A stretch of DNA of 5,650 bases from Clostridiales bacterium (GCA_021199135.1 JAJQIQ010000065.1:1-5650), one strand, 5' to 3'. Counted from the first letter of the stretch, positions 1 through 5,526 are shown. Numbers and translations are program-made. The notes: generated by a model from the letters alone, not told the origin.

Positions 1-144
1 GGCCACCTTTATCTCGTCACCGAGGAGGGAGTTCATTTTTCCAAGAAATTCTGATTTCTGCTGCTCGTCCAAGAGCTCGTAGAGCGCCGCCATCAGCATG
101 TCCCCGGCCGCCCCCATCTTGCATTCTATGTACAATGTTTTCAT
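1..144 (-). CDS. larC: LarC, nickel-pincer cofactor biosynthesis protein (5' part only)
   Basis: Forty-eight codons read leftwards from ATG 142-144 and run off the left edge without a stop. The start reads [17 protein letters not shown], followed by an Ala/Leu/Glu-rich helix. This is the characteristic LarC N-terminus, with its conserved 'MGAAGDM' segment. In the known family LarC is the CTP-dependent nickel cyclometallase that inserts Ni into the pyridinium bis-thiocarboxylate mononucleotide to make the nickel-pincer cofactor of lactate racemase and related LarA enzymes; it is cytoplasmic. The start is supported by an AAAGGAGG Shine-Dalgarno 4 nt upstream. A longer open frame on the same strand (17-580) is in a different phase and is not the gene. 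LarC enzymes are about 400 aa, so only about the first eighth is visible, and later domains or the frameshift known in some larC genes cannot be checked. The gene is divergent from the rest of the window. Confidence 0.85.
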   Translation of the reverse strand, partial: MKTLYIECKMGAAGDMLMAALYELLDEQQKSEFLGKMNSLLGDEIKVA

Positions 145-148
145 GTGT

Positions 149-156
149 CCTCCTTT
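149..156 (-). promoter_or_regulatory. Ribosome binding site of larC
   Basis: On the minus strand this reads AAAGGAGG, 4 nt before the larC ATG. It is a near-perfect anti-16S match and fixes the larC start. Its AAA part (154-156) can pair with the upstream leader, see 154-201. Confidence 0.85.
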
Positions 157-201
157 GCGCCGGACGCAAAATTGCGCAGGCTGCTATGTTGCATGCGTCC
201 G
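154..201 (-). promoter_or_regulatory. larC leader with two mutually exclusive hairpins
   Basis: Two stems compete for the same bases. The distal stem pairs CGGACGCA (161-168) with TGCGTCCG (194-201): 8 perfect base pairs around a 25-nt loop. The proximal stem pairs TTTGCG (154-159) with CGCAAA (165-170): 6 base pairs with a 5-nt loop, and it takes in the three A residues at the start of the AAAGGAGG ribosome binding site. Forming the distal stem frees the RBS; forming the proximal stem partly hides it. That geometry fits translational control, but I recognise no riboswitch class, and short inverted repeats arise by chance in GC-rich sequence. The function is inference. Confidence 0.35.
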
Positions 202-251
202 TGTTCGTCGTTGTGTTCCGAACGAAATGTTCCGTGAATAAGCTGAAATTG

Positions 252-281
252 ATTATAGCACAGTTCATGCGGGAGGCGCAA
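252..281 (-). promoter_or_regulatory. larC promoter (extended -10)
   Basis: On the minus strand there is a perfect TATAAT (252-257) preceded by TGC, giving the extended -10 motif TGnTATAAT. A weak -35 (TTGCGC, 276-281) lies 18 bp upstream. Transcription would start near 245 and give a leader of about 100 nt before larC. The extended -10 can compensate for the poor -35. Confidence 0.7.
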
Positions 282-314
282 TAAGAAGAATTGCGACAAT
301 TGCCGGGAGAAAAC

Positions 315-377
315 ACGCGATAAACGCGAAAAAACGCGCGGCGCGTGTTTTTAATGTTGACAAAACGCGCGCCGCGT
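315..377. repeat. ACGCG repeat cluster and paired dyads, probable operator
   Basis: ACGCG occurs in the same orientation at 315, 324, 334 and 365, the last three preceded by AA. Two of these copies form 13-bp dyads. One is ACGCGC-G-GCGCGT at 334-346, which is perfect. The other is ACGCG-CGC-CGCGT at 365-377, with one mismatched pair next to the centre. The dyads are 31 bp apart, about three helical turns, so they face the same side of the DNA. The second lies entirely inside the 17-bp spacer of the promoter at 357-385; the first lies just upstream of its -35. This is the expected layout of a repressor operator. The downstream gene encodes two winged-helix domains, so autoregulation is an attractive but untested inference. 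Confidence 0.55.
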
Positions 378-385
378 GATAAAAT
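357..385 (+). promoter_or_regulatory. Sigma-A type promoter of the AlbA_2/ATPase gene
   Basis: The -35 is a perfect TTGACA (357-362), then an exact 17-bp spacer, then TAAAAT (380-385, five of six matches). The predicted start point is about 392, which would leave a very short 5' leader before the ATG at 404 or 407. The operator-like dyad at 365-377 fills the spacer. Confidence 0.8.
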
Positions 386-393
386 GCGTTTAT

Positions 394-398
394 GGAGG
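394..398 (+). promoter_or_regulatory. Ribosome binding site that decides the start of the first AlbA_2 gene
   Basis: GGAGG lies 5 nt before ATG 404 and 8 nt before ATG 407. The upstream in-frame ATG at 392 has no Shine-Dalgarno, sits at the predicted transcription start, and would make this GGAGG part of the coding sequence. The start is therefore 404 or 407, not 392. Confidence 0.7.
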
Positions 399-403
399 CG
401 GTC

Positions 404-2041
404 ATGATGAGAACGATACCGGAAAGAGAAACCATCGACATAGAATTTAAGAGTGATCTCAAAGGACTGGGAGACGCAGCATTGACAGAGACCGTTGTCG
501 GCATGGCAAATACCGAGGGAGGCGCACTGTTCCTTGGCGTGGAGGACGATGGAAAAATCACGGGGATAATTAAGCGGCATTCCGATGAAATCGGGGTCAT
601 GGCGCTGATTGCGAACAAGACGATCCCATCAGTATCGGTAAGGGCTGAGGTAGTTTCGGAAGAAGGAAAAGAAGTGCTCAGGATCGAAATTCCCAAGAGC
701 CGATCGATTGTCGCAACGACGGACGGAAAAATATTGAGGCGCAGGCTGAAGCTGGACGGAACACCGGAAACGGTTCCGATGTATCCGTTCGAGATCAACA
801 CCCGTTTATCGGAACTGAACTTGCTTGATTTTTCGGCGCAACCGATATCCGATGCCACAGAGGATGATTTGGACCCCAACGAGAGGGTACGTCTGAGAAA
901 TGTCATAAATATGAGGCAGGGCGACCGCTTCCTGCTGACATTGTCGGACGAAGAATTGGACAAAGCCCTTTGCCTTACGAAAGAAGTGGATGGAACGGTG
1001 CGCCCGACCGTGACTGGAATGCTGCTTATCGGGAAGGAAACTTCAATAGAACGGATAATGCCGACGGCAAAGACATCGTTTCAAGTGCTCGAGGGGACGC
1101 GGGTCAGGATTAACGAGCAATATTCCAAACCTCTGCTTGCGACTTTCGATATCATTGAAAATCATTTCAAGGCATGGAATCCAGAAAGGGAGATGGAACA
1201 TGGCATGTTCCGCATCCCCGTGCCAGAATTTTCCGAGAACGCATTCCGCGAGGGTCTGGTGAACGCGCTTTGCCATCGCGACTATTCCATCATGCAGGCG
1301 GTGCGTGTCGCCATTGACGATGAAGGGCTTACGATAAGCAGCCCGGGCGGGTTCGTGGATGGAGTGAACCTCAAAAACCTCCTTACCGTGGAGCCACACG
1401 GGAGAAATGCAGTGCTGGCGGACGCATTGAAAAGAATTGGCCTCGCCGAGCGGACGGGAAGGGGCATTGACAGAATTTTCGAGGGCTCCATTGTTTTCGG
1501 AAGGCCAATCCCGGACTATTCGGAGTCCACGGAAAATTGCGTGAAGCTCTTCATACAGCGCAGGGAGCCAGACATGACATTTGCCCGCATGATCGTAAAC
1601 GAGGAAGACAGAAGGGGAAAATCAATTCCGATAAACTCACTTTTGATTTTGTCGGTATTGCGGGAAAACCGCCGCGCATCAATCCGCGAATTGTCTGAAA
1701 GAACGAATGTTAGCGAAGCGAGGATCGAGATGAACCTTGAGCAGCTGCTTGAGGGCGGACTGGTTGAGGAGACAGGAGACGGGCGCGGGAGGGCATATAT
1801 TTTAAGCCGCAAGGCTTATCCCGCCTGGGACAATGCGAAGGGAACCGACAGGAGCAAGTATGAAGATTTAATTTTGAAATTCGCAAAAAAACAGAATAAC
1901 ACGGTGACGCGTGACAATGTCGCGGAACTTTTAAATATCAGCGAGGATCAGGCATATCGCGTGTTGAGGGCTATGATCAAAGAGGGAAAACTCGTGCTTG
2001 TCGGAAAGGGAAGAGGATCGAGGTATCAGCTGTCAGAATAG
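404..2041 (+). CDS. AlbA_2 / RecG-like ATPase domain protein with two C-terminal winged helices
   Basis: The product is 545 aa, numbered here from M404. Domains in order: an AlbA_2 (Schlafen AlbA-like, formerly 'divergent AAA-4') domain at about 8-125, recognisable by ETIDIEFKSD, MANTEGGALFLGV and the IEIPKS strand; a linking region with the typical TGMLLIGKE; a RecG-C-like HATPase_c_4 domain at about 275-365, with REGLVNALCHRDYS, SSPGGF and GLAERTGRGIDRIF; a winged helix at about 410-470 (ASIRELSERTNVSEARI); and a second at about 483-544 (DNVAELLNISEDQAYRVLRAM). Family members are usually called 'putative transcriptional regulator' or 'RecG-like helicase', but there is no helicase motor here. 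A cytoplasmic DNA-binding or regulatory ATPase role is inferred. The gene has its own strong promoter and an operator-like repeat cluster. It ends in TAG, so amber is a normal stop in this genome. The SDR gene starts 56 bp later. Confidence 0.85.
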   Translation: MMRTIPERETIDIEFKSDLKGLGDAALTETVVGMANTEGGALFLGVEDDGKITGIIKRHSDEIGVMALIANKTIPSVSVRAEVVSEEGKEVLRIEIPKSRSIVATTDGKILRRRLKLDGTPETVPMYPFEINTRLSELNLLDFSAQPISDATEDDLDPNERVRLRNVINMRQGDRFLLTLSDEELDKALCLTKEVDGTVRPTVTGMLLIGKETSIERIMPTAKTSFQVLEGTRVRINEQYSKPLLATFDIIENHFKAWNPEREMEHGMFRIPVPEFSENAFREGLVNALCHRDYSIMQAVRVAIDDEGLTISSPGGFVDGVNLKNLLTVEPHGRNAVLADALKRIGLAERTGRGIDRIFEGSIVFGRPIPDYSESTENCVKLFIQRREPDMTFARMIVNEEDRRGKSIPINSLLILSVLRENRRASIRELSERTNVSEARIEMNLEQLLEGGLVEETGDGRGRAYILSRKAYPAWDNAKGTDRSKYEDLILKFAKKQNNTVTRDNVAELLNISEDQAYRVLRAMIKEGKLVLVGKGRGSRYQLSE

Positions 2042-2097
2042 GCGGATGAAATGTTTGATAACGTAAAAAAATAAAAATTTCCGGGAGGAGATAAAGC
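2042..2097 (+). other. Short spacer with the SDR ribosome binding site
   Basis: This 56-bp AT-rich gap has runs of A and T but no hairpin that would make a terminator, so read-through from the upstream gene is plausible. GGGAGGAG at 2083-2090 is a strong Shine-Dalgarno, 7 nt before ATG 2098. I see no convincing separate promoter. Confidence 0.6.
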
Positions 2098-2874
2098 ATG
2101 AAAAATTCGTATGCGGTTGTCACGGGTGCCAGCTCGGGGATTGGGGAGCAGTTTGCGAGGAAGCTCGCGGCGGAGGGCTATAGGCTCGTGCTCGCGGCGA
2201 GGAGGCGCGACAGGCTTGACGCGCTCGCGGCAGAGCTTTCGGAGAAGGGGACGGAGTGCGTCGTCTTTGCGGCGGATCTTTCAAAAAAGGAGGAGTGCTA
2301 CCGGCTGATGGGCGAGCTTGGGAGTAAAAAGGTCGGGGTCTTCATAAACAACGCGGGCTTCGGGGACTGCGGTTTTTTCCTCGATACGGACGTGGACAAG
2401 GAGCTGGCGATGATAGATTTAAACGTAAAGTCCCTGCACCTGCTCACGAAGCTCGTCCTTAAGAAAATGCAGGCGCAGGGCGGCGGGTATCTCTTAAACG
2501 TCGCGTCGTCTGCGGGGCTTACGGCGGGCGGGCCTTACATGGCCACATACTACGCGACGAAGTCCTATGTCGCGAGCCTGACGCGGGCAATCGCGCAGGA
2601 GCTTAAGGACAAGGGCAGCAAGGTGTATGTCGGCGCGCTCTGCCCCGGGCCGGTCGACACCGAGTTCAACGAGGTGGCAAACGTCGAGTTCTCGATGAAC
2701 GGGATGTCGGCGGAGGACTGCGTGGACTACGCCATCGCGCAGATGAAGCGCAGGAAAACTGTCATCGTGCCGTCATTTTCCGTCCGCGCCGCGACCACGA
2801 TGGGACGCTTCATCCCCCAGAACCTGTACGTCCGCATCACCGGCGGGATACAGAAAAAGAAGAGGGATATGTGA
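2098..2874 (+). CDS. Short-chain dehydrogenase/reductase (classical SDR, DltE/COG0300-like)
   Basis: The product is 258 aa, a normal length for a classical SDR. It has the dinucleotide-binding TGASSGIG at residues 9-16; AARRRDR at 33-39, whose arginines after the second strand suggest NADP(H) preference; D60; NNAG at 84-87; N109; the catalytic serine S138 in NVASSAG; Y151-x-x-x-K155 in YYATK; and PGPVDTEF at 183-190. The full N-S-Y-K catalytic set is present, so an active soluble oxidoreductase is expected. The substrate cannot be read from the sequence; family relatives act on ketones, aldehydes, sterols or fatty acyl groups. The basic C-terminus (IQKKKRDM) is common in this group. The gene is clearly more GC-rich (frequent GCG, CTC and GGC) than the neighbouring AlbA_2 gene. 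Its TGA (2872-2874) overlaps by one base the RBS of the next gene, which points to co-transcription. Confidence 0.92.
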   Translation: MKNSYAVVTGASSGIGEQFARKLAAEGYRLVLAARRRDRLDALAAELSEKGTECVVFAADLSKKEECYRLMGELGSKKVGVFINNAGFGDCGFFLDTDVDKELAMIDLNVKSLHLLTKLVLKKMQAQGGGYLLNVASSAGLTAGGPYMATYYATKSYVASLTRAIAQELKDKGSKVYVGALCPGPVDTEFNEVANVEFSMNGMSAEDCVDYAIAQMKRRKTVIVPSFSVRAATTMGRFIPQNLYVRITGGIQKKKRDM

Positions 2875-2880
2875 AAGGAG
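2874..2880 (+). promoter_or_regulatory. Ribosome binding site of the second AlbA_2 gene
   Basis: AAAGGAG begins on the last base of the SDR stop codon and lies 6 nt before ATG 2887. This strong site shows that translation is meant to start at 2887, upstream of the amber codon at 2944, and not at the GTG of 2947. Confidence 0.8.
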
Positions 2881-2886
2881 ACCCGC

Positions 2887-2946
2887 ATGAGCAAAATCTT
2901 TGACATGAGACTGTTTGATTCATACATGGAGGACAACCGGCGCTAG
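2887..2946 (+). pseudogene. N-terminal 19 codons of the second AlbA_2 protein, ended by an in-frame amber codon
   Basis: From ATG 2887 the frame reads MSKIFDMRLFDSYMEDNRR and then TAG at 2944-2946. It continues in the same phase as VKSAAGGLPRDLWETYSAFA. AlbA_2 proteins of this subfamily typically begin with an EDNR-x-E-x-K signature followed by GGLP-x-x-LWETYSAFANT-x-GG. The TAG sits exactly where the conserved Glu belongs, so one GAG-to-TAG change explains it. The upstream RBS is intact. Options are a nonsense-inactivated gene, restart at the directly adjacent GTG (2947), amber suppression, or a sequencing error. The upstream AlbA_2 gene also ends in TAG, which argues against general recoding of TAG as an amino acid. 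Confidence 0.7.
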
Positions 2947-5526
2947 GTGAAGAGCGCGGCGGGCGGGCTGCCGCGAGACCTGTGGGAGACATACTCCGCG
3001 TTTGCCAATACCTATGGCGGGATAATACTCCTTGGAGTGCGCGAGCTTGAGGACAGGCACTGGGAGACGACGGGGCTTACGATGGGAAAAGCCGACAAGG
3101 TTCTGGACGATTTTTGGAACACCATAAACAATCCAAACAAGGTGAGCGAGAACCTCCTGTTTGAGAGAAATGTCATGACCTATAACGTGGGCGACGATGT
3201 CGTGATTGCGATCGAGGTTCCTGCGGCGCAGCGGAGTCAGAAGCCGATTTACATTAACGGGGATATTTTCGGCGGAACCTTCCGCAGGACGCATACGGGC
3301 GATTACCGCTGCACCAAGCAGCAGGTCAAGGCGATGCTTCGCGACCAGACGGATAACACGATGGACATGGAAATCCTCTCCGGTGTGCCAATGGCGGACT
3401 TGAATTATGAGACGATTGCGGGATATCGTAACAGGCACCGCACGCTCAAATCAGGGCATCCGTTTGAGCGTCTGCCGGACGATGAGTATTTGCGCAGCAT
3501 AGGAGCGGCGGCGATATCGGATGAGGACGGGCAACTGCATCCAACGGGTGCGGGGATGCTGATGTTTGGAGATGAGTTTAATATTGTGCGGCAATTCCCG
3601 GAATATTTTTTGGATTACAGGGAGGTGTTGGATTCCAGTACGCGTTGGACGGACCGCATCCAGTCGAGCTCGGGAGATTGGTCCGGCAACGTATGCGATT
3701 TTTATTTTAGGGTATACAACAAGATTATTCAGGACATCAAGGTGCCGTTTCAGATGGAAGGAGGAGATCGCATCGACGACACGCCGGTTCATAGGGCACT
3801 TAGGGAGGCTTTGGCAAATTGCCTCGTGAATGCGGACTTTTACGGCGTGAGGGGCGTTGTCGTAAGAAAAGAGCCGAATAAACTTGTCTTTGAAAATCCA
3901 GGTTCCATCCGTACCGGGAAAAAACAGATGAGGCGCGGCGGCGAGTCCGACCCGCGAAACAAGGGATTGATGAAAATGTTCAACCTGATCAATATCGGTG
4001 AGCGGTCGGGCAGCGGTGTGCCGAACATCTTTGACGTGTGGAGGGATGAGGGGTGGACGGAGCCGGTCATCGAGGAGCAATTTGACCCCGACAGGACGGT
4101 CGTCACGCTCTCTTTTGATGTCAGGAAAATAGTGCCGGAAAAAAGTGCCACTAAAGAGGTGCCAGAAAAAAGTGACGGAAAAAAGCTGGCGGAAAAAAGT
4201 GGCGAAAAGCTCGCAGACCATGGAAATGGGACAAATGCCGTTGACATGAAAAGTGGCGGAAAAATATTGGCGAGTAAAAGTGGCAGAAAAACAGTGGCGA
4301 ATAAGACATCGGCGCACCGTGAGAAGATAATGGGAGGATGTATGGAAAACAATACGATTACAGACAAAGAAATAGGGATGATTCGCAGGAATAGAATTTT
4401 GCCTATAATATCATTTACGGCTTTGGTGATGATGTTTGTCGTTGCCTTTGTGTACCTTGCGGTATCGTGCATACATGATGTTTTTTTCGTGACCACAGGG
4501 AACATCCTGGATGAAAGCCCCTTGTCCTTTTCCGTCATGGGGGTACTTGTGCTCATATGCGCCGCCCTGGTCGTGGTCGACGTCATCCCGGTGGCAATCA
4601 GCATACGCCGCGGGACTTGGTACGCCGTCATGGACAAGGTCCTTGGGATCACGGTGGACGAGAATGCTCAGGGATATGCCGTCGAAGAGACCTTTGCGGC
4701 ACGACATCCGGGCGAAAGCCTGGCCATGAATGTGGCTCAGGCCAGAAGGTCTTCCGCACACTTAGCCTTGCAAATGAGCAGGGCACGGAATGACAAAAGA
4801 AGAGAAGCGAGGGCAAAAAAGTCGGAGGCCGCAGGAAGCATCATGATGGGCATTGGGGTTTTTTCTGCGTTTTACACGGTCTATAAAGAAGCAGGAGAGG
4901 CCGCCGACATACTGGGAATGAAGAAAACGAACCCCGTCGCCATATTCCTGCCTATAGCCGCCGTCATGCTTGCAGTTGAGTGCGTTGTCGGCTTCGTTCC
5001 GTCATTCATTTCCACGATGGGAACGTACGATGAGACGGAGAGCGCAATCACAGTTTCGATTGCAAAGCTGAAAAACTCATTTTCAGGAATATCAAGCCAT
5101 GCAAATGGAGATGAGCCATCCCGGGTTGCTTTAAACAATATAAATACAATCGGTTATGACCTTACCCTTTATTTAGACGGGTCTGATTCGTCGGTACATA
5201 TCATAATGGACGGCGATGGAAACATTACCGGTTTGATGTGCAACGTTGATGTGGATATAAATATTACGCCGGAAGAAAACCTGGCATGCGTCTCGGACAT
5301 CCTTTCCCAGATATACGGCTGCTTGCTTACGTCTGAAGTCAATATCGACGACGGGGTATTAGGCGCACTGACGCTGCCGGACGAGTTCAGGGAACAGTTT
5401 ATGGAAGGCGCTTATGATGAGGAGTGCGAATATAAAACAGACTACGATCATTACTACAGATACACATGCGTCAATTACGGAGAAGACAGCTGCCATGCGT
5501 ATGTCACTTTGACATGGGAAAACTGA
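2947..5526 (+). CDS. AlbA_2 / RecG-like ATPase fused in frame to a membrane protein (N-terminus cut off by an amber codon)
   Basis: This is an open frame of 859 codons from the GTG right after the amber TAG; the true gene start is probably ATG 2887. Numbered from the GTG, residues 1-130 are AlbA_2 lacking its first strand (ETYSAFANTYGGIILLGV at 14-31, the INGDIFGGTFRRTHTGDY segment at 103-120). Residues 193-212 hold the linking LHPTGAGMLMFGDE. The RecG-C-like HATPase_c_4 domain is at about 280-392 (REALANCLVNADFYG, FENPGSIRTG, GERSGSGVPNIF). Residues 397-452 are a repetitive Lys/Glu/Ser/Gly linker. Members of this family normally continue into a winged helix, which is absent. From M466 the sequence becomes a four-helix membrane protein (see 4342-5526). 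No Shine-Dalgarno precedes the GTG; initiation there would need coupling to termination at TAG. The ATPase identity is firm; whether the complete polypeptide is made is uncertain. Confidence 0.6.
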   Translation: MKSAAGGLPRDLWETYSAFANTYGGIILLGVRELEDRHWETTGLTMGKADKVLDDFWNTINNPNKVSENLLFERNVMTYNVGDDVVIAIEVPAAQRSQKPIYINGDIFGGTFRRTHTGDYRCTKQQVKAMLRDQTDNTMDMEILSGVPMADLNYETIAGYRNRHRTLKSGHPFERLPDDEYLRSIGAAAISDEDGQLHPTGAGMLMFGDEFNIVRQFPEYFLDYREVLDSSTRWTDRIQSSSGDWSGNVCDFYFRVYNKIIQDIKVPFQMEGGDRIDDTPVHRALREALANCLVNADFYGVRGVVVRKEPNKLVFENPGSIRTGKKQMRRGGESDPRNKGLMKMFNLINIGERSGSGVPNIFDVWRDEGWTEPVIEEQFDPDRTVVTLSFDVRKIVPEKSATKEVPEKSDGKKLAEKSGEKLADHGNGTNAVDMKSGGKILASKSGRKTVANKTSAHREKIMGGCMENNTITDKEIGMIRRNRILPIISFTALVMMFVVAFVYLAVSCIHDVFFVTTGNILDESPLSFSVMGVLVLICAALVVVDVIPVAISIRRGTWYAVMDKVLGITVDENAQGYAVEETFAARHPGESLAMNVAQARRSSAHLALQMSRARNDKRREARAKKSEAAGSIMMGIGVFSAFYTVYKEAGEAADILGMKKTNPVAIFLPIAAVMLAVECVVGFVPSFISTMGTYDETESAITVSIAKLKNSFSGISSHANGDEPSRVALNNINTIGYDLTLYLDGSDSSVHIIMDGDGNITGLMCNVDVDINITPEENLACVSDILSQIYGCLLTSEVNIDDGVLGALTLPDEFREQFMEGAYDEECEYKTDYDHYYRYTCVNYGEDSCHAYVTLTWEN
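4131..4305 (+). repeat. Degenerate tandem repeat coding an EKSG-type linker
   Basis: Imperfect units of the form GTGGCGGAAAAAAGTGGC recur through this stretch, with A5-A6 runs near 4139, 4165, 4179, 4191, 4260 and 4287. They encode PEKSATKEVPEKSDGKKLAEKSGEK and, after a non-repetitive gap, KSGGKILASKSGRKTVANK. Lys-rich 'EKSGEK' linkers of this kind are known between the ATPase domain and the C-terminal winged helix in clostridial AlbA_2 proteins. Tandem A-runs are prone to slippage, so length and phase changes are likely here. The last unit lies about 40 bp before the membrane-protein start. Confidence 0.7.
4333..4337 (+). promoter_or_regulatory. Internal ribosome binding site before the membrane-protein segment
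   Basis: GGAGG (inside GGGAGG, 4332-4337) lies 4 nt before the in-frame ATG 4342. The spacing is short but workable. It marks the probable original start of a separate gene now in phase with the upstream ATPase. Confidence 0.5.
4342..5526 (+). CDS. Unrecognised four-helix membrane protein (probable independent start inside the fused frame)
   Basis: From ATG 4342 the product is 394 aa. I do not recognise the family. There are two strong hydrophobic helices at about 18-43 and 62-88. A basic cytoplasmic-type loop follows at 89-162, containing a likely amphipathic or coiled segment rich in Arg, Lys and Ala (ARRSSAHLALQMSRARNDKRREARAKK region). A weaker helix is at about 163-181 and a fourth at about 198-224. 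An acidic soluble tail of about 170 aa (225-394) holds six cysteines, short beta-like stretches and a TALTLPDEF-like segment (GALTLPDEF, 341-349). The positive-inside rule puts both ends in the cytoplasm, which would be compatible with an N-terminal ATPase fusion. The GGAGG at 4333-4337 supports separate initiation. The base composition is more AT-rich than the SDR gene, especially after about 5090. The stop is TGA at 5524-5526. Confidence 0.55.
   Translation: MENNTITDKEIGMIRRNRILPIISFTALVMMFVVAFVYLAVSCIHDVFFVTTGNILDESPLSFSVMGVLVLICAALVVVDVIPVAISIRRGTWYAVMDKVLGITVDENAQGYAVEETFAARHPGESLAMNVAQARRSSAHLALQMSRARNDKRREARAKKSEAAGSIMMGIGVFSAFYTVYKEAGEAADILGMKKTNPVAIFLPIAAVMLAVECVVGFVPSFISTMGTYDETESAITVSIAKLKNSFSGISSHANGDEPSRVALNNINTIGYDLTLYLDGSDSSVHIIMDGDGNITGLMCNVDVDINITPEENLACVSDILSQIYGCLLTSEVNIDDGVLGALTLPDEFREQFMEGAYDEECEYKTDYDHYYRYTCVNYGEDSCHAYVTLTWEN

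Noticed and set aside
17..580. Long minus-strand open frame covering the left intergenic region
   Set aside because: It is out of phase with larC (real start ATG 142-144 with an RBS), crosses both promoters and the operator, and has no recognisable protein content.
265..963. Minus-strand 232-codon frame opposite the first AlbA_2 gene
   Set aside because: Antisense shadow of a well-supported gene. Its composition is Ser-rich, as expected from the complement of that frame, and no RBS or domain is seen.
2042..2097. Intrinsic terminator after the first AlbA_2 gene
   Set aside because: There are A and T runs but no GC-rich stem before them.
2944..2946. TAG read as pyrrolysine
   Set aside because: The upstream AlbA_2 gene ends in TAG, the position is Glu in the family, and no Pyl machinery or methylamine genes are in the window.
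2947..2949. GTG 2947 as the natural start of the second AlbA_2 gene
   Set aside because: It has no Shine-Dalgarno, it would remove the first strand of the AlbA_2 fold, and a perfect RBS/ATG lies in frame at 2887. It is kept only as a possible restart site.
4131..4305. CRISPR array
   Set aside because: The repeats are short, degenerate, without unique spacers of constant length, and lie inside a coding frame as a Lys/Glu/Ser/Gly linker.
3451..4652. Two overlapping minus-strand frames of 288 and 270 codons opposite the second AlbA_2 gene
   Set aside because: They are antisense to intact AlbA_2/ATPase motifs. Their Phe/Ser-rich runs come from the complement of the GAAAAAAGTGG repeats.
404..5526. 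Mobile element or integron boundaries around the ATPase genes
   Set aside because: I saw no transposase, integrase, terminal inverted repeats, target-site duplication or tRNA attachment site.
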